Below, piece by piece: positions 1 to 7,225 of a stretch of 22,466 bases of DNA. Under the pieces are notes generated by a model. That model saw only the letters and a program-made list of their open reading frames with translations. It had not been told where the DNA came from and did no database searches. The stretch's first letter is position 1, and every line of letters begins with the position of its first letter. The translations under genes and the position numbers were made by a program. This stretch comes from DASXRU01 sp039933315 (GTDB lineage Bacteria; Acidobacteriota; Blastocatellia; Pyrinomonadales; Pyrinomonadaceae), in the NCBI GenBank assembly GCA_039933315.1, contig JBDTOI010000058.1:1-22466 (forward strand), written 5' to 3'.

Positions 1-528
1 TTTGTAAGAGCCGGTCAGCACTACACGGAACATGTGGAGCCAGGTGGTAATTACCATCAAGTGAGCTGCCCAGCGATGCATGTTACGCAACAGCTTGCCG
101 AAGGGAACGTCGTGCTCGAGGTAGAGGATGTCGCGAAAGGCCAGAATCTTGGAGGGATGGTAATAAAACATCAGCAGCACGCCGGTAAACGTGAGCACAA
201 TGAACAGGTAGAACGTTATCCCACCCATACCCCAGGTAAACCTGTACCGCACGGCATCCCGGTTAATTTTCGCTGGATGCAGATGAAGAAAGACGTTCGA
301 GAGAATAGCCAGCGAGCGATTGCGCGGGTCCGACCTGTCGTGCGAAACCCGAAACATGGATTTCCACAACTGAGTCTGCTGCGGGTCCTTGTAGGCCTTT
401 GACTCCTCGACCGCTCGGTCTTTGAGGACCGTGCCAGTCTCGCGAATTCGCTGGGTCAATCCTGCCTTGCCGGTCTCACCCGCGGCGATCTGCCTGGTCT
501 CTTTTTGATCGGGACGCTCTGGTTCCAT
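1..528 (-). CDS. cytochrome b (b6-type N-terminal domain), partial
   Basis: This is the quinol-oxidising cytochrome b subunit of a Rieske/cytochrome b complex in the inner membrane. The first 176 codons are present and the rest runs off the left edge. The first ~95 residues are hydrophilic and charged, longer than in a typical cytochrome b6. A membrane helix follows at about residues 102-123. Near the window edge lies the family signature HRWAAH...HMFR, with the two helix-B heme ligand histidines at residues 151 and 165, spaced 14 apart as the family requires. The ATG at 528 is the first good start; no strong ribosome binding site precedes it. The Rieske gene lies 117 bp upstream on the same strand, the usual partner order, so the two probably form one transcript. 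The family is certain; bc1 versus b6f type cannot be settled from this part. Confidence 0.9.
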   Translation of the reverse strand, partial: MEPERPDQKETRQIAAGETGKAGLTQRIRETGTVLKDRAVEESKAYKDPQQTQLWKSMFRVSHDRSDPRNRSLAILSNVFLHLHPAKINRDAVRYRFTWGMGGITFYLFIVLTFTGVLLMFYYHPSKILAFRDILYLEHDVPFGKLLRNMHRWAAHLMVITTWLHMFRVVLTGSYK

Positions 529-530
529 GA

Positions 531-645
531 TTACATTGCCGATTGCCGATTGCCAATTTTCGATTGGAAAAGCATTACCCGCCCAATCTCAAATCCTGAA
601 TTTCAACTCTCAAATCCGCTATCCGCAATCCGAAATCCGAAATTC
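531..645. repeat. degenerate ATCCGAAATCCG / GATTGCCGATTGCC repeat tract
   Basis: The spacer between the Rieske and cytochrome b genes is built from degenerate short direct repeats. ATTGCCGATTGCC lies near 535-552, then variants of CAAATCC and CAATCCGAAATCCGAAATTCC fill about 585-645. No open frame or convincing hairpin is visible. The tract is probably an expanded low-complexity intergenic repeat transcribed as a spacer; a function is not evident. Confidence 0.6.
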
Positions 646-1344
646 CTACAGGGGGATGTACGCCCCCGGATCGTTGAACTGGTTCTTTTCACCCTTCGGC
701 CATTTGTACAGCCGGCTGACATCAACGACGATTTGCCCCTCAGCGTCGAGTTCGACGTGCGCGCGATCCATCGGCCGCGGCGCCGGCCCTTCGAAATTGA
801 TGGCCTCGCTATCGTACCCGCTCCCGTGACAGGGGCACTTGAACTTGTTCTCGCTGGCTTTCCAGTCCGGCGTACAACCCAGATGCGTGCAAACCGCGAA
901 AACGACAAACAACCGATCCGAAGTCTTATCCACCCAGATGCGATATAGCTGCTGCCACTTCGTATCCACCCCGAGCGCATAGTCAGAGGGAAAACCAATC
1001 TTGAATATGCTTGCAGGTTCGGAAATAGTTCGCGGCAGAAAGAACCGCAGAAACATCAAAAACGAGGTAATCAGGAATCCGGTAACACTAGCCCAGACGA
1101 TGCGCCGCCGTACTTTGTTGACCGGGGGATCGGGTGTGCTTTCAACCAGTGGTCCGCCGGCGGGAGGCCGGGCCGCAACTGGTTTGGGAGGAGCTTTTGC
1201 AACTGACCCCGTAGGCGTCGAACCCGCCTGGGCGGCACCCGGAGCTACGCGGGCAGCGGGCGGAGTAGCCGACGGAACTTCCTTCGCTGGGGGAGCATCC
1301 GCAGCTGTCCCAGCGGGTAAAGTTTCGTTTGGATCGCTATCCAC
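646..1344 (-). CDS. Rieske [2Fe-2S] iron-sulfur protein
   Basis: This is the iron-sulfur subunit that passes electrons from quinol to a c-type cytochrome on the periplasmic side. Both cluster-binding boxes are intact: CTHLGC (C152, H154, disulfide C157) and CPCHGSGYD (C170, disulfide C172, H173). One membrane helix lies at about residues 81-103 and anchors the protein. The ~70 residues before it are rich in Ala and Pro, an unusually long cytoplasmic tail for this family. I chose the GTG at 1344 because a GGAGG (rc of 1353-1357) sits 8 nt upstream; the in-frame GTG at 1359 would overlap that site. The protein is then 232 residues. Cytochrome b follows on the same strand. The family is certain; the start is likely. 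Confidence 0.93.
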   Translation of the reverse strand: MDSDPNETLPAGTAADAPPAKEVPSATPPAARVAPGAAQAGSTPTGSVAKAPPKPVAARPPAGGPLVESTPDPPVNKVRRRIVWASVTGFLITSFLMFLRFFLPRTISEPASIFKIGFPSDYALGVDTKWQQLYRIWVDKTSDRLFVVFAVCTHLGCTPDWKASENKFKCPCHGSGYDSEAINFEGPAPRPMDRAHVELDAEGQIVVDVSRLYKWPKGEKNQFNDPGAYIPL

Positions 1345-1670
1345 TCGGCAAACCTCCACCTTTGAAACTTGCGAGCTAAACGCAGATCGTTACCGGTCTG
1401 TATGAGGGGGGCGTATCAGATATACAATTCCCCGCCACACAGGGATTACTCTCTGCGATTTCGCGAACTCTCTCACTGTCTTTTAGAGCTCCCGCACCAA
1501 AATGAATAATAAAAATAGCGCGGTTGCAGCATTTATACCCGATTTTACGATATGCTGGCAAGAACATTTGTTTTAGTAGCTGGTTGCAACATTGGGGCAA
1601 TAACGGGGAGCTAAGATCCCCCCTGGAGTCACAGGCCTAAGATCTGTGGGCTCGAGAGGAGCGGAAAACA
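1345..1670. promoter_or_regulatory. divergent intergenic region with a spaced 12-bp direct repeat
   Basis: This 326-bp gap separates the leftward Rieske gene from the rightward glutaredoxin gene, so it should hold promoters for both. The direct repeat GGTTGCARCATT occurs at 1522-1533 and 1582-1593, exactly 60 bp apart, inside AT-rich sequence. Such spacing could suit a dimeric or looping regulator, but two copies of a 12-mer are weak evidence. A 74-codon minus-strand frame across here has no family resemblance and was not called. Confidence 0.35.
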
Positions 1671-1958
1671 ATGGGAAAGGTTCAGGTGATCCTTTATACG
1701 CGACCGGGTTGTCATTTATGTGATGAAGCCAGGCAGGCGATTGCAGCGGCCGGTTGCGCGGAAAGCTACACGCTAACCGAGGTGAATATTGAAATGGGGC
1801 CCGTGTTGCTGGATCTATACAAGAACGATATTCCGGTCATAACTATGGACGGCGTTCAAGCGTTCAAGCACCGGGTTGATTCTGACGCCTTCAGACAAAG
1901 AGTATCGGCAAAAGGCGCGGGCCAGCCCGCTCATGAAACTGCAAGCTCAGGCAGGTGA
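1671..1958 (+). CDS. glutaredoxin-like thiol-disulfide protein (DUF836 type)
   Basis: This 95-residue thioredoxin-fold protein is probably a cytoplasmic thiol-disulfide oxidoreductase. It opens with a beta strand (VQVILYTRPG) leading into the redox motif CHLC at residues 14-17. The cis-proline segment IPVITMDG follows near residue 54, as in the glutaredoxin-like DUF836 family. The last ~15 residues are polar and probably disordered. A GAGGAG ribosome binding site sits about 9 nt before the ATG. It is transcribed away from the Rieske gene, and the convergent chelatase gene ends 21 bp beyond its stop. It has no signal peptide, so a direct role in cytochrome maturation is unlikely. The substrate is unknown. 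Confidence 0.82.
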   Translation: MGKVQVILYTRPGCHLCDEARQAIAAAGCAESYTLTEVNIEMGPVLLDLYKNDIPVITMDGVQAFKHRVDSDAFRQRVSAKGAGQPAHETASSGR

Positions 1959-1979
1959 GTTGTTCTTTGGCCGCCGTTT

Positions 1980-4337
1980 TTACAGGTTCAGGTAAACCAA
2001 ATCCTTAGGGGAGCCGGTGTCAGGAAGAGGCCCGGCCACTGCTCCTGCAAACCTGAAATTCAATCCCCTGCTGCATTCTTCAATCGATCCGAATAGTCTG
2101 GTCCGCTCCTGGTCGTCGGCCGCTTGCCGGTAAGCCATTATCAGATCCTTGAGTGAGATCAGATCTTTATATAGCCCTGCGTTTTCAATCGGCGGGGTTA
2201 AATACGAGATGAGTTCCGCGTAGGATCGCCGCTTCGCAATGGTGCCTTCGGACGGGTTGTTCACACTGTAGATGTAAATGTTGGGTAACTCACCGATAAG
2301 CCGGTCCGGCCAGCATTCACCCGACATACCCACCTGCTTGCCCGGCATGAACTCCATGGCGCCGTGAGTGCCCACATGAACTACGGCATCGGCCTGAAAG
2401 ACTTTTTGCAAATAGGTGTAGAAGGCCATAAAGCCATGATGCGGCGCGCCGCTTTGCGCCATCAGCAGGCGCATGGGGTCGCCTTCATACCCAAAGGTAG
2501 GCTGCAGGCCGACGAAGACATTGCCGAGCGTTACCCCCTGAATCAACAGATCGTCGCCGAAGGAATTGATCCGTCCAGGAGCGGGTCCCCATTCGCTTTC
2601 AATCTCAGCCGCGTAGGGACACAGCCGCCGATACTCATCTGAGCTCATCCGATAAGCCACGTTGGCGGTAGCGCCCAACTCCTCCGCTTCCGTTGAAAGC
2701 ATTAGGGCGCGCAGCGCGGAGGCGCTTTCCGGCACTTCGACTGCATAACCCTCATCGCGCAAGGCCAGGAGCGTTTCGTAAACGCTCTCAAAGACGTCCA
2801 GGTCAGCCGCCGTTCCTATGTTTCCCTTGTTAGGCGGGAAGCAGTAAAGAATCAGCGCCAGTTTTAGATCAGCTTGCGGCGCTGTCTTTAGCTGGTTCCA
2901 GTTTCTCAGCCGCCGCGCAAATCTCAGGCAGCGATCTTGTAACGGCACGGGTTCAAACGAATCCGCCGGCATGCCGCCGTAGACGAAAGGCTCAGTCGCG
3001 CCATCGATTTCAGGAATCGCAATCTGCATCCCCGCCTGAACCGGATTCAGGCCAGTTGCGGAAGCTCGCCAGGATTCGATGGTCTGAATATCGAGACTAA
3101 CCGCAGAGCGGAAGGGGACATTGAGTTTGCCCAAAAACTCTGCTGCCGCAGCGCTATCGTTCATGGCCGGTCCGCCCACGAAGCTGAATCCGGTTAGTGA
3201 CACGATCTGGCTGACGCGTGACTCAAGTTTGTTTTCAGTGGCTGGCGTGCTGTCAGCGCGTTTGCTAGTTGAACGAACTTTAGCCGGGCGTTCTGCGACG
3301 AAGAATTCTCCGCAAGCTTCACGATTGTCCATCAGCGTCGAAATCGCCGGAATCACGCTCAAGCCTTCGGCTTCAATCGCCCGTATCAGGCCGTCATAGT
3401 GCTTTCGTGTATTGCTGACAATCTGCGGCCGCATCAACAGCAACCCAATCGTCGACTCCGGTTGTAGGGGCGGCACTCCGTGGCCGCCCCCTTCCTGGTT
3501 CGAATTCCCCCGGCGTGGCCGCTTTCCAGAAGACCGTCCCGCGTACCACTTCTGGTAATCGTCAAACGATTCGAAAAGCGCGGCCGCGTCCGGGTGATAG
3601 ATGGCCACGGAGGGCATGGTCTCGGGCGGTGCAATCTCCATTGCCTTCAACCCTGGATCCGACCCGTAATGCTTCAGGGCGAACAGAAGCATCATGCGGA
3701 TGTTTTGAGGTGTAGGCTGCAGAAAGTAGCAGAAGAGATGCAGATAATTCTTAACGTCGCGCAGCTTGCCTGCGCTGGGAACGAAACGCAGAAGCGCGGG
3801 CAATCGATCTACAAGTTTGAGATACTGTCCATGCCCGTTCTTCGAGCCATTTTTCGAACCATTTTTAGCGCGATACGTCTTCGCCTGATTACCCATCCAC
3901 GATCCAGCCGAACCAAGTAACCTCAGGGCTGAACTTGTCCGCCCTTTTTCACTTACAGCGTTCCCGTTCTCACCTTTTGTGCCACCGCCGTTCTTCGAGA
4001 AGTTTCTCAAAAGGCCGGCAAGGTCCAACTTCCCCATCCGCGTGCGCCGCATCAGTTCCGGCATGCAGTTGAAGACGATAACTGCGCGAGCTTCATTTCT
4101 ATCAAGAAGTGGCATGAGACGCGCGGCGTTTTCACCATCCATTACGTGAATGACGAACACAAGCTCGCTTTCACGCAAGTCGCTCTCGATCGTTAGCCAT
4201 TCATCGTCTGGGAATGTCGCGCCAAAATTATGCGTTGCTACGCGCAGATCAAGCCCGTGCCGCCGCTTAATCTCCCGCTCAGCTTGTCGCAGCGGCGCCA
4301 GCAGGCTGGATCCAACATAGAGAACGGTTACCTTCAT
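1980..4337 (-). CDS. bchH: BchH-type chelatase large subunit, N-terminal half
   Basis: This 785-residue protein matches the first ~60% of BchH/ChlH, the porphyrin-binding subunit that works with an ATP-driven I/D motor to insert Mg (or Co in cobalamin-type relatives). The start carries the DUF3479 region, with IVFNCMPELMRRTRMGKL near residue 95. The conserved core follows: LQPTFGYEGDPMRLL, then GTHGAMEFMPGKQVGMSGE at about residues 656-674, NNPSE, and YLTPPIENAGLYK. It stops right after the LKDLI helix, where a full-length protein (about 1200-1300 residues) would continue. The missing part is encoded by the gene ending at 4950, upstream on the same strand. Two low-complexity inserts are visible: an Asn/Gly/Lys-rich stretch near residues 112-175 and a palindrome-encoded peptide near residue 285. 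No I or D subunit gene lies in the window, so the metal is undecided. Confidence 0.88.
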   Translation of the reverse strand: MKVTVLYVGSSLLAPLRQAEREIKRRHGLDLRVATHNFGATFPDDEWLTIESDLRESELVFVIHVMDGENAARLMPLLDRNEARAVIVFNCMPELMRRTRMGKLDLAGLLRNFSKNGGGTKGENGNAVSEKGRTSSALRLLGSAGSWMGNQAKTYRAKNGSKNGSKNGHGQYLKLVDRLPALLRFVPSAGKLRDVKNYLHLFCYFLQPTPQNIRMMLLFALKHYGSDPGLKAMEIAPPETMPSVAIYHPDAAALFESFDDYQKWYAGRSSGKRPRRGNSNQEGGGHGVPPLQPESTIGLLLMRPQIVSNTRKHYDGLIRAIEAEGLSVIPAISTLMDNREACGEFFVAERPAKVRSTSKRADSTPATENKLESRVSQIVSLTGFSFVGGPAMNDSAAAAEFLGKLNVPFRSAVSLDIQTIESWRASATGLNPVQAGMQIAIPEIDGATEPFVYGGMPADSFEPVPLQDRCLRFARRLRNWNQLKTAPQADLKLALILYCFPPNKGNIGTAADLDVFESVYETLLALRDEGYAVEVPESASALRALMLSTEAEELGATANVAYRMSSDEYRRLCPYAAEIESEWGPAPGRINSFGDDLLIQGVTLGNVFVGLQPTFGYEGDPMRLLMAQSGAPHHGFMAFYTYLQKVFQADAVVHVGTHGAMEFMPGKQVGMSGECWPDRLIGELPNIYIYSVNNPSEGTIAKRRSYAELISYLTPPIENAGLYKDLISLKDLIMAYRQAADDQERTRLFGSIEECSRGLNFRFAGAVAGPLPDTGSPKDLVYLNL
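3467..3490. repeat. REP-like palindrome embedded in frame in the chelatase gene
   Basis: The DNA reads GGGGCGGC (3467-3474), an 8-nt loop ACTCCGTG, then GCCGCCCC (3483-3490), a perfect 8-bp stem. On the minus strand it encodes GGGHGVPPLQ inside a Gly/Arg/Asn-rich insert of about 30 residues that standard BchH proteins lack at this position. The reading frame continues on both sides. It resembles palindromic elements that insert into coding sequences without breaking the frame; I recall similar GGHGVPPLQ peptides in other environmental bacterial proteins but cannot verify that here. Confidence 0.6.
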
Positions 4338-4392
4338 TACGTTTGAACGATATCAGCTAACAACCGGGCTTTGATTAGTGTTATTTCGTGCC

Positions 4393-4902
4393 GTTTCGTG
4401 TTATTTCGTGGATCGTTTGTTTACGTTTGTCCACCGAGAGCGTCTCATGAAAAGACTAACTGGATTCATATCACGTAGCGCCGCCACTCTAGTTTTGGAG
4501 AACTACCGAAGTTAATTAAGAGTCCCACATGCTTCTGAGTGGCTTTCATGTAGTTAATGAGCTGCGCCTCTTCTCGACCGCTAAGGCGTTCAAGGACTTT
4601 CAACTCTGCGATGATTTGATCGTAACAAATTAGATCCGCAACATATCTCTTATTGAGGACTTGGCCTTTATAGCTGATGTTAAGGAGGTATTGATGTTCG
4701 AATGGAATGCTGCGCCGGCTGAGCTCTATCTCCATAGCTTCCTGATAAACTGCTCCTGGAAGCCGCGGCCGAGTTGGTAGAACACCTCCATTGCAGCACC
4801 GATAACCTCATAGACCTCGTCTGCGAGAAACAGTTCCGGCATGTCATTTCATCCGATTCGCCCTTTCACAATAAGGGAACGATCCACGAAATGACACGAA
4901 AC
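4393..4902. mobile_element. inverted-repeat cassette carrying a GxxExxY gene
   Basis: Arms of 25 bp at 4393-4417 and 4878-4902 are inverted copies with one mismatch. Their shared inner 15 bp is ATTTCGTGGATCGTT on the left and its reverse complement on the right. More TTCGTG units extend outward on both sides (4381-4400 and 4903-4922). The arms enclose only the frameshifted GxxExxY gene. The cassette sits exactly in the space between the two chelatase half genes. No target duplication is recognisable, so mobility is inferred from the architecture only. The same ATTTCGTGGATCGT motif recurs as an inverted pair inside the MITE at 10375-10559, which has no gene in it. Confidence 0.55.
4466..4842 (-). 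pseudogene. GxxExxY protein (PD-(D/E)XK nuclease-like), frameshifted
   Basis: Reading from the ATG at 4842 gives MPELFLADEVYEVIGAAMEV and then the start of the family motif, GFQEQ. The frame then shifts near 4750. Restoring one G (CAGTT to CAGGTT) gives GFQEQVYQEAMEIEL, exactly the GxxExxY signature, and joins the two frames. The second frame holds the nuclease-fold core, with Asp in RYVADLI and ExK in IAELKV, then YMKATQKHVGLLINFG and a normal C terminus. The repaired length of about 125 residues is full length for the family. Role: family members have a predicted PD-(D/E)XK fold but no established function. The break may be decay or a base-calling error. It lies between 25-bp inverted repeats. 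Confidence 0.85.
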
Positions 4903-4949
4903 ACCACCAAACGACACGAAACAGGCCTCACCAAAATCCTTGCATTGGT

Positions 4950-6719
4950 TTATGGTAGGTCATTGGTCGTCGATCCTGCATTCGAACTCGCAACTAAGTC
5001 GCGCAATCTTTCCAGTATCTCCTCATCGGGGTTCCAGTAGCCACGTTCATGGGCTTCGATTAGCCGCTTCGTCAGTGAACTCACCGAGTAGGGATTCAAT
5101 TCCATCAGTCTCTGGAGCATTAGTTCATCGAGCAAAAACGTTTTGCTTATCTCGGTATAAATCCAGGGGTCGACAGCATCCGCGGTGGCACTCCAGCCGA
5201 AGGTATTTGCCACATGATTCTCAATCTCCGCTACCCCACGGAAGCCGTGTTTCAGCATGCCTTCGTACCATTTTGGATTGAGTGTCTTGGCGCGCGTCTC
5301 GAGGCGAACAGTTTCTTCCAAAGATCGGATTCTGGTCTGGGATGAAAGCGAGTCGGACAGGTAGATCGCCGGCCGGGCTTGAGCGCGGGTCTCAACTGCT
5401 TTCGAAATGCCACCGAGATATTCGAAATAATGATCCACGTCGGTAATGCCGACCTCGAATGAATCGATGTTCTGGTAGGTGGCTTCGACGCGTGACAGCG
5501 CATCATCCATTAGATGTCGCGCCTCGCGCCCTTCCACATTTCGCCCCTGCGAATCACGCGTGTAAGCAAAGCATTTGCGCGTGACGAACAAATCGCCCAG
5601 GGTCGCGTCGTTTTCCCACTCAGACTGCATCACCATGAAGTTCACATTGGTGCCGTAGTTACCCGGAGCATTGGAAAAGACACGAGTGACCGCGTCATCA
5701 AACGGCGCACTCTCTGCGTCGATCTTTTCCATGACGTTACGCCGCACGTAATTCATGTCTGCTGGTTCATCGAGGATAGCGACGCGGCGGACCGCCTTAT
5801 CGAGTAACCCCATGGTCGGAGTAAACAGATCTCGGAAGATACCCGACACGGTCATCACGACGTCGATGCGCGGACGGGCCAATTCCGCCAAAGGGATGAC
5901 TTCAATTTCCGTAGCGCGATTAAGCGAGTCACGAACAGGACGAACCCCGAGCAACCAGAGAGCCTGGGCGACCCCTTCCCCCTGCGTCTTAATATTGTCC
6001 AACCCCCAAAGTACGAGTGCCAACGCCCGCGGATAGCGGCCGTGTTCATCAAAATGACGGCGCAGCAAAGCGTCAGCCGTATCTTTCGCTCGTTCGAATG
6101 CGATGTGTGAGGGAACCGAGTAAGGATTAACCGCATGAGTATTGCGGCCGGTAGGAAGCACGAGGGGGTTCTGAACAACGTCTGCGCCGGGCCCGGGCTC
6201 AATATACTCGCCGCGGAGCGCTCGCATCAGTGACTCCATCTCGTGATTGGAATCAAGTTGTTCGGAAACGTTGGCCAGCAGCGAAAGCGTGGGACTCGAT
6301 TGTTCGCAGGCCATCCCCGTTCTCGAATTTAGCCATTTGCCCGCCGCGTCAGCACCGCTTTCGCAAAACACACGCACGGCCTCTACGACAATCCCGTCAA
6401 CCAGTTCCCTCGCCTCGCTTGTAGAGCGGTCTTGCTGCAGCCCGTGATAATCATCGATACGAAGGGCCTCGGCCACCAACGCCGGCAAAGCCCGTACACC
6501 CTGTTCCGGCCGGTCAAAGGAGGCGACCATGCGCAGCAGATCCGCTTTTTCTCTTAGTTCGGCCGCGCGGCCAAAGATGTGCAGACCAGTAGGAATCAGT
6601 CGCTGCTCGATTTCCACGAGTTGTTCATAGAGTTCATTCACGCGGGCGTCGCGTTTATTAAAGTTGCGCATCGAGGTCATGATAAAAGGGTGATACAGAT
6701 CGCGTGCGGACCAATACAT
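4950..6719 (-). CDS. bchH: BchH-type chelatase large subunit, C-terminal half
   Basis: This 589-residue protein supplies the part missing from the gene at 1980-4337. It begins near the point where BchH reads YEQLVEIEQRLIPTGLHIFG and ends with the family's closing segment: LNPKWYEGMLKHGFRGVAEI, FGWSATADAVDPW, then LNPYSVSSLTKRLIEAHERGYW. Internal blocks AVNPYSVP, LWGLDNIKTQGEGVAQALWLLG, DVVMTVSGIFRDLF and NAPGNYGTNV are all recognisable. With the 785-residue partner the sum is 1374, close to a full BchH, with almost no overlap at the joint. The two products presumably assemble as a heterodimer to form one chelatase. The ATG at 6719 has no clear ribosome binding site; ATG codons at residues 14 and 17 are alternatives and would leave the domain intact. 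Confidence 0.88.
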   Translation of the reverse strand: MYWSARDLYHPFIMTSMRNFNKRDARVNELYEQLVEIEQRLIPTGLHIFGRAAELREKADLLRMVASFDRPEQGVRALPALVAEALRIDDYHGLQQDRSTSEARELVDGIVVEAVRVFCESGADAAGKWLNSRTGMACEQSSPTLSLLANVSEQLDSNHEMESLMRALRGEYIEPGPGADVVQNPLVLPTGRNTHAVNPYSVPSHIAFERAKDTADALLRRHFDEHGRYPRALALVLWGLDNIKTQGEGVAQALWLLGVRPVRDSLNRATEIEVIPLAELARPRIDVVMTVSGIFRDLFTPTMGLLDKAVRRVAILDEPADMNYVRRNVMEKIDAESAPFDDAVTRVFSNAPGNYGTNVNFMVMQSEWENDATLGDLFVTRKCFAYTRDSQGRNVEGREARHLMDDALSRVEATYQNIDSFEVGITDVDHYFEYLGGISKAVETRAQARPAIYLSDSLSSQTRIRSLEETVRLETRAKTLNPKWYEGMLKHGFRGVAEIENHVANTFGWSATADAVDPWIYTEISKTFLLDELMLQRLMELNPYSVSSLTKRLIEAHERGYWNPDEEILERLRDLVASSNAGSTTNDLP

Positions 6720-7012
6720 TACAATTGCGTAAGTCTTTTAGCTGAAAAACATTGGTTCGGCAACCACATACGACGGAGGGTAACCCGCTGGGGTTACAAA
6801 AGCTCTGGGGCAGGCTCAGGACACGACAAACACCTCTCTCGTTTTTGCGTAAAGACCTTCGGGTAAGCTCTTGGAGGTCCCCTCCTCACAGGAGCCATTT
6901 TCATAGGCGCTTTTCTGGTTAAAATCTTACCGTAACGGCGCGGAAACCCGGGAGCGAATTGACCGAAAATCGACGTCCCCGATACCACCTATGCCGCCCA
7001 AAATATTTTATA
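6720..7012. other. intergenic region upstream of the split chelatase, with hairpins
   Basis: No gene is supportable here. A perfect 7-bp hairpin, GTAACCC-GCTG-GGGTTAC, lies at 6780-6797. At 6873-6894 two small stems share bases and exclude each other: GGAGG-TCC-CCTCC (6873-6885) and CTCCT-CAC-AGGAG (6882-6894). A longer GACCT/AGGTC pairing (6854-6858 with 6875-6879) is also possible. On the minus strand this would be the leader of the chelatase C-half gene. I looked for a cobalamin riboswitch core and did not see one. Confidence 0.35.
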
Positions 7013-7059
7013 AGAATTATGCAAAATTCTGGTTGACTACGGAATTGATTCGGTATAGA
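7013..7059 (+). promoter_or_regulatory. putative sigma70-like promoter with an adjoining inverted repeat
   Basis: TTGACT at 7033-7038 and TATAGA at 7054-7059 resemble -35 and -10 boxes, with a somewhat short 15-bp spacer. Directly upstream, AGAATT and AATTCT (7013-7018 and 7025-7030) form a 6-6-6 inverted repeat that could be an operator. Transcription would start near 7066 and carry both pseudoknot copies into the gene at 7424 on a leader of about 360 nt. Confidence 0.4.
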
Positions 7060-7130
7060 GTGCGCCCACCTTACCAAGGATTTAACTTCTTACCCCGTTC
7101 TAAATTGAATTCTGAATTGGTCTCTTGAAT

Positions 7131-7213
7131 TGCTGTTTTCGAGCGGTGTCTCCCCGTTTCTGTTCTGGCCGCGTCGTCAGACACCACGACCTCGCAGGTT
7201 CGGCCAGCTTCAC
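7131..7213 (+). ncRNA. predicted pseudoknot RNA, copy 1 of a tandem pair
   Basis: The unit contains CTGGCCG (7165-7171) pairing with CGGCCAG (7201-7207). Inside this lies a hairpin GTCGT / ACGAC (7173-7177 with 7186-7190) with loop CAGACACC. The upstream strand GGTGTCT (7145-7151) pairs perfectly with AGACACC in that loop, giving a pseudoknot. All three helices are repeated in copy 2. I cannot match it to a named riboswitch class. Strand is inferred from the downstream gene and promoter; the reverse complement would fold in a similar topology. Confidence 0.55.
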
Positions 7214-7225
7214 CATCGAGAGTAC

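Noticed and set aside
603..998. 131-codon minus-strand frame overlapping the Rieske gene
   Set aside because: It is an Arg/Ser-rich out-of-frame shadow; the Rieske frame carries both cluster motifs.
1376..1600. 74-codon minus-strand open frame upstream of the Rieske gene
   Set aside because: It is Cys/Ile-rich with no recognisable motif, has no clear ribosome binding site, and overlaps the divergent promoter region and the 12-bp direct repeats.
4366..4927. Reading the GGGCTTTG near 4366 as the MITE end and the whole cassette as a second MITE copy
   Set aside because: Only about 7 bp match the MITE terminus, the right end (GGCCTG on the other strand) differs, and no target duplication is visible.
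6794..6988. 64-codon minus-strand frame upstream of the chelatase C half
   Set aside because: No family resemblance, and its DNA is mostly hairpin-forming leader sequence.
6720..7030. Possible cobalamin or c-di-GMP riboswitch before the chelatase gene
   Set aside because: I looked for the cobalamin core and for the paired GCAAA elements of GEMM RNAs on both strands; only loose partial matches such as GCGTAAAGACC at 6847-6857 were seen.
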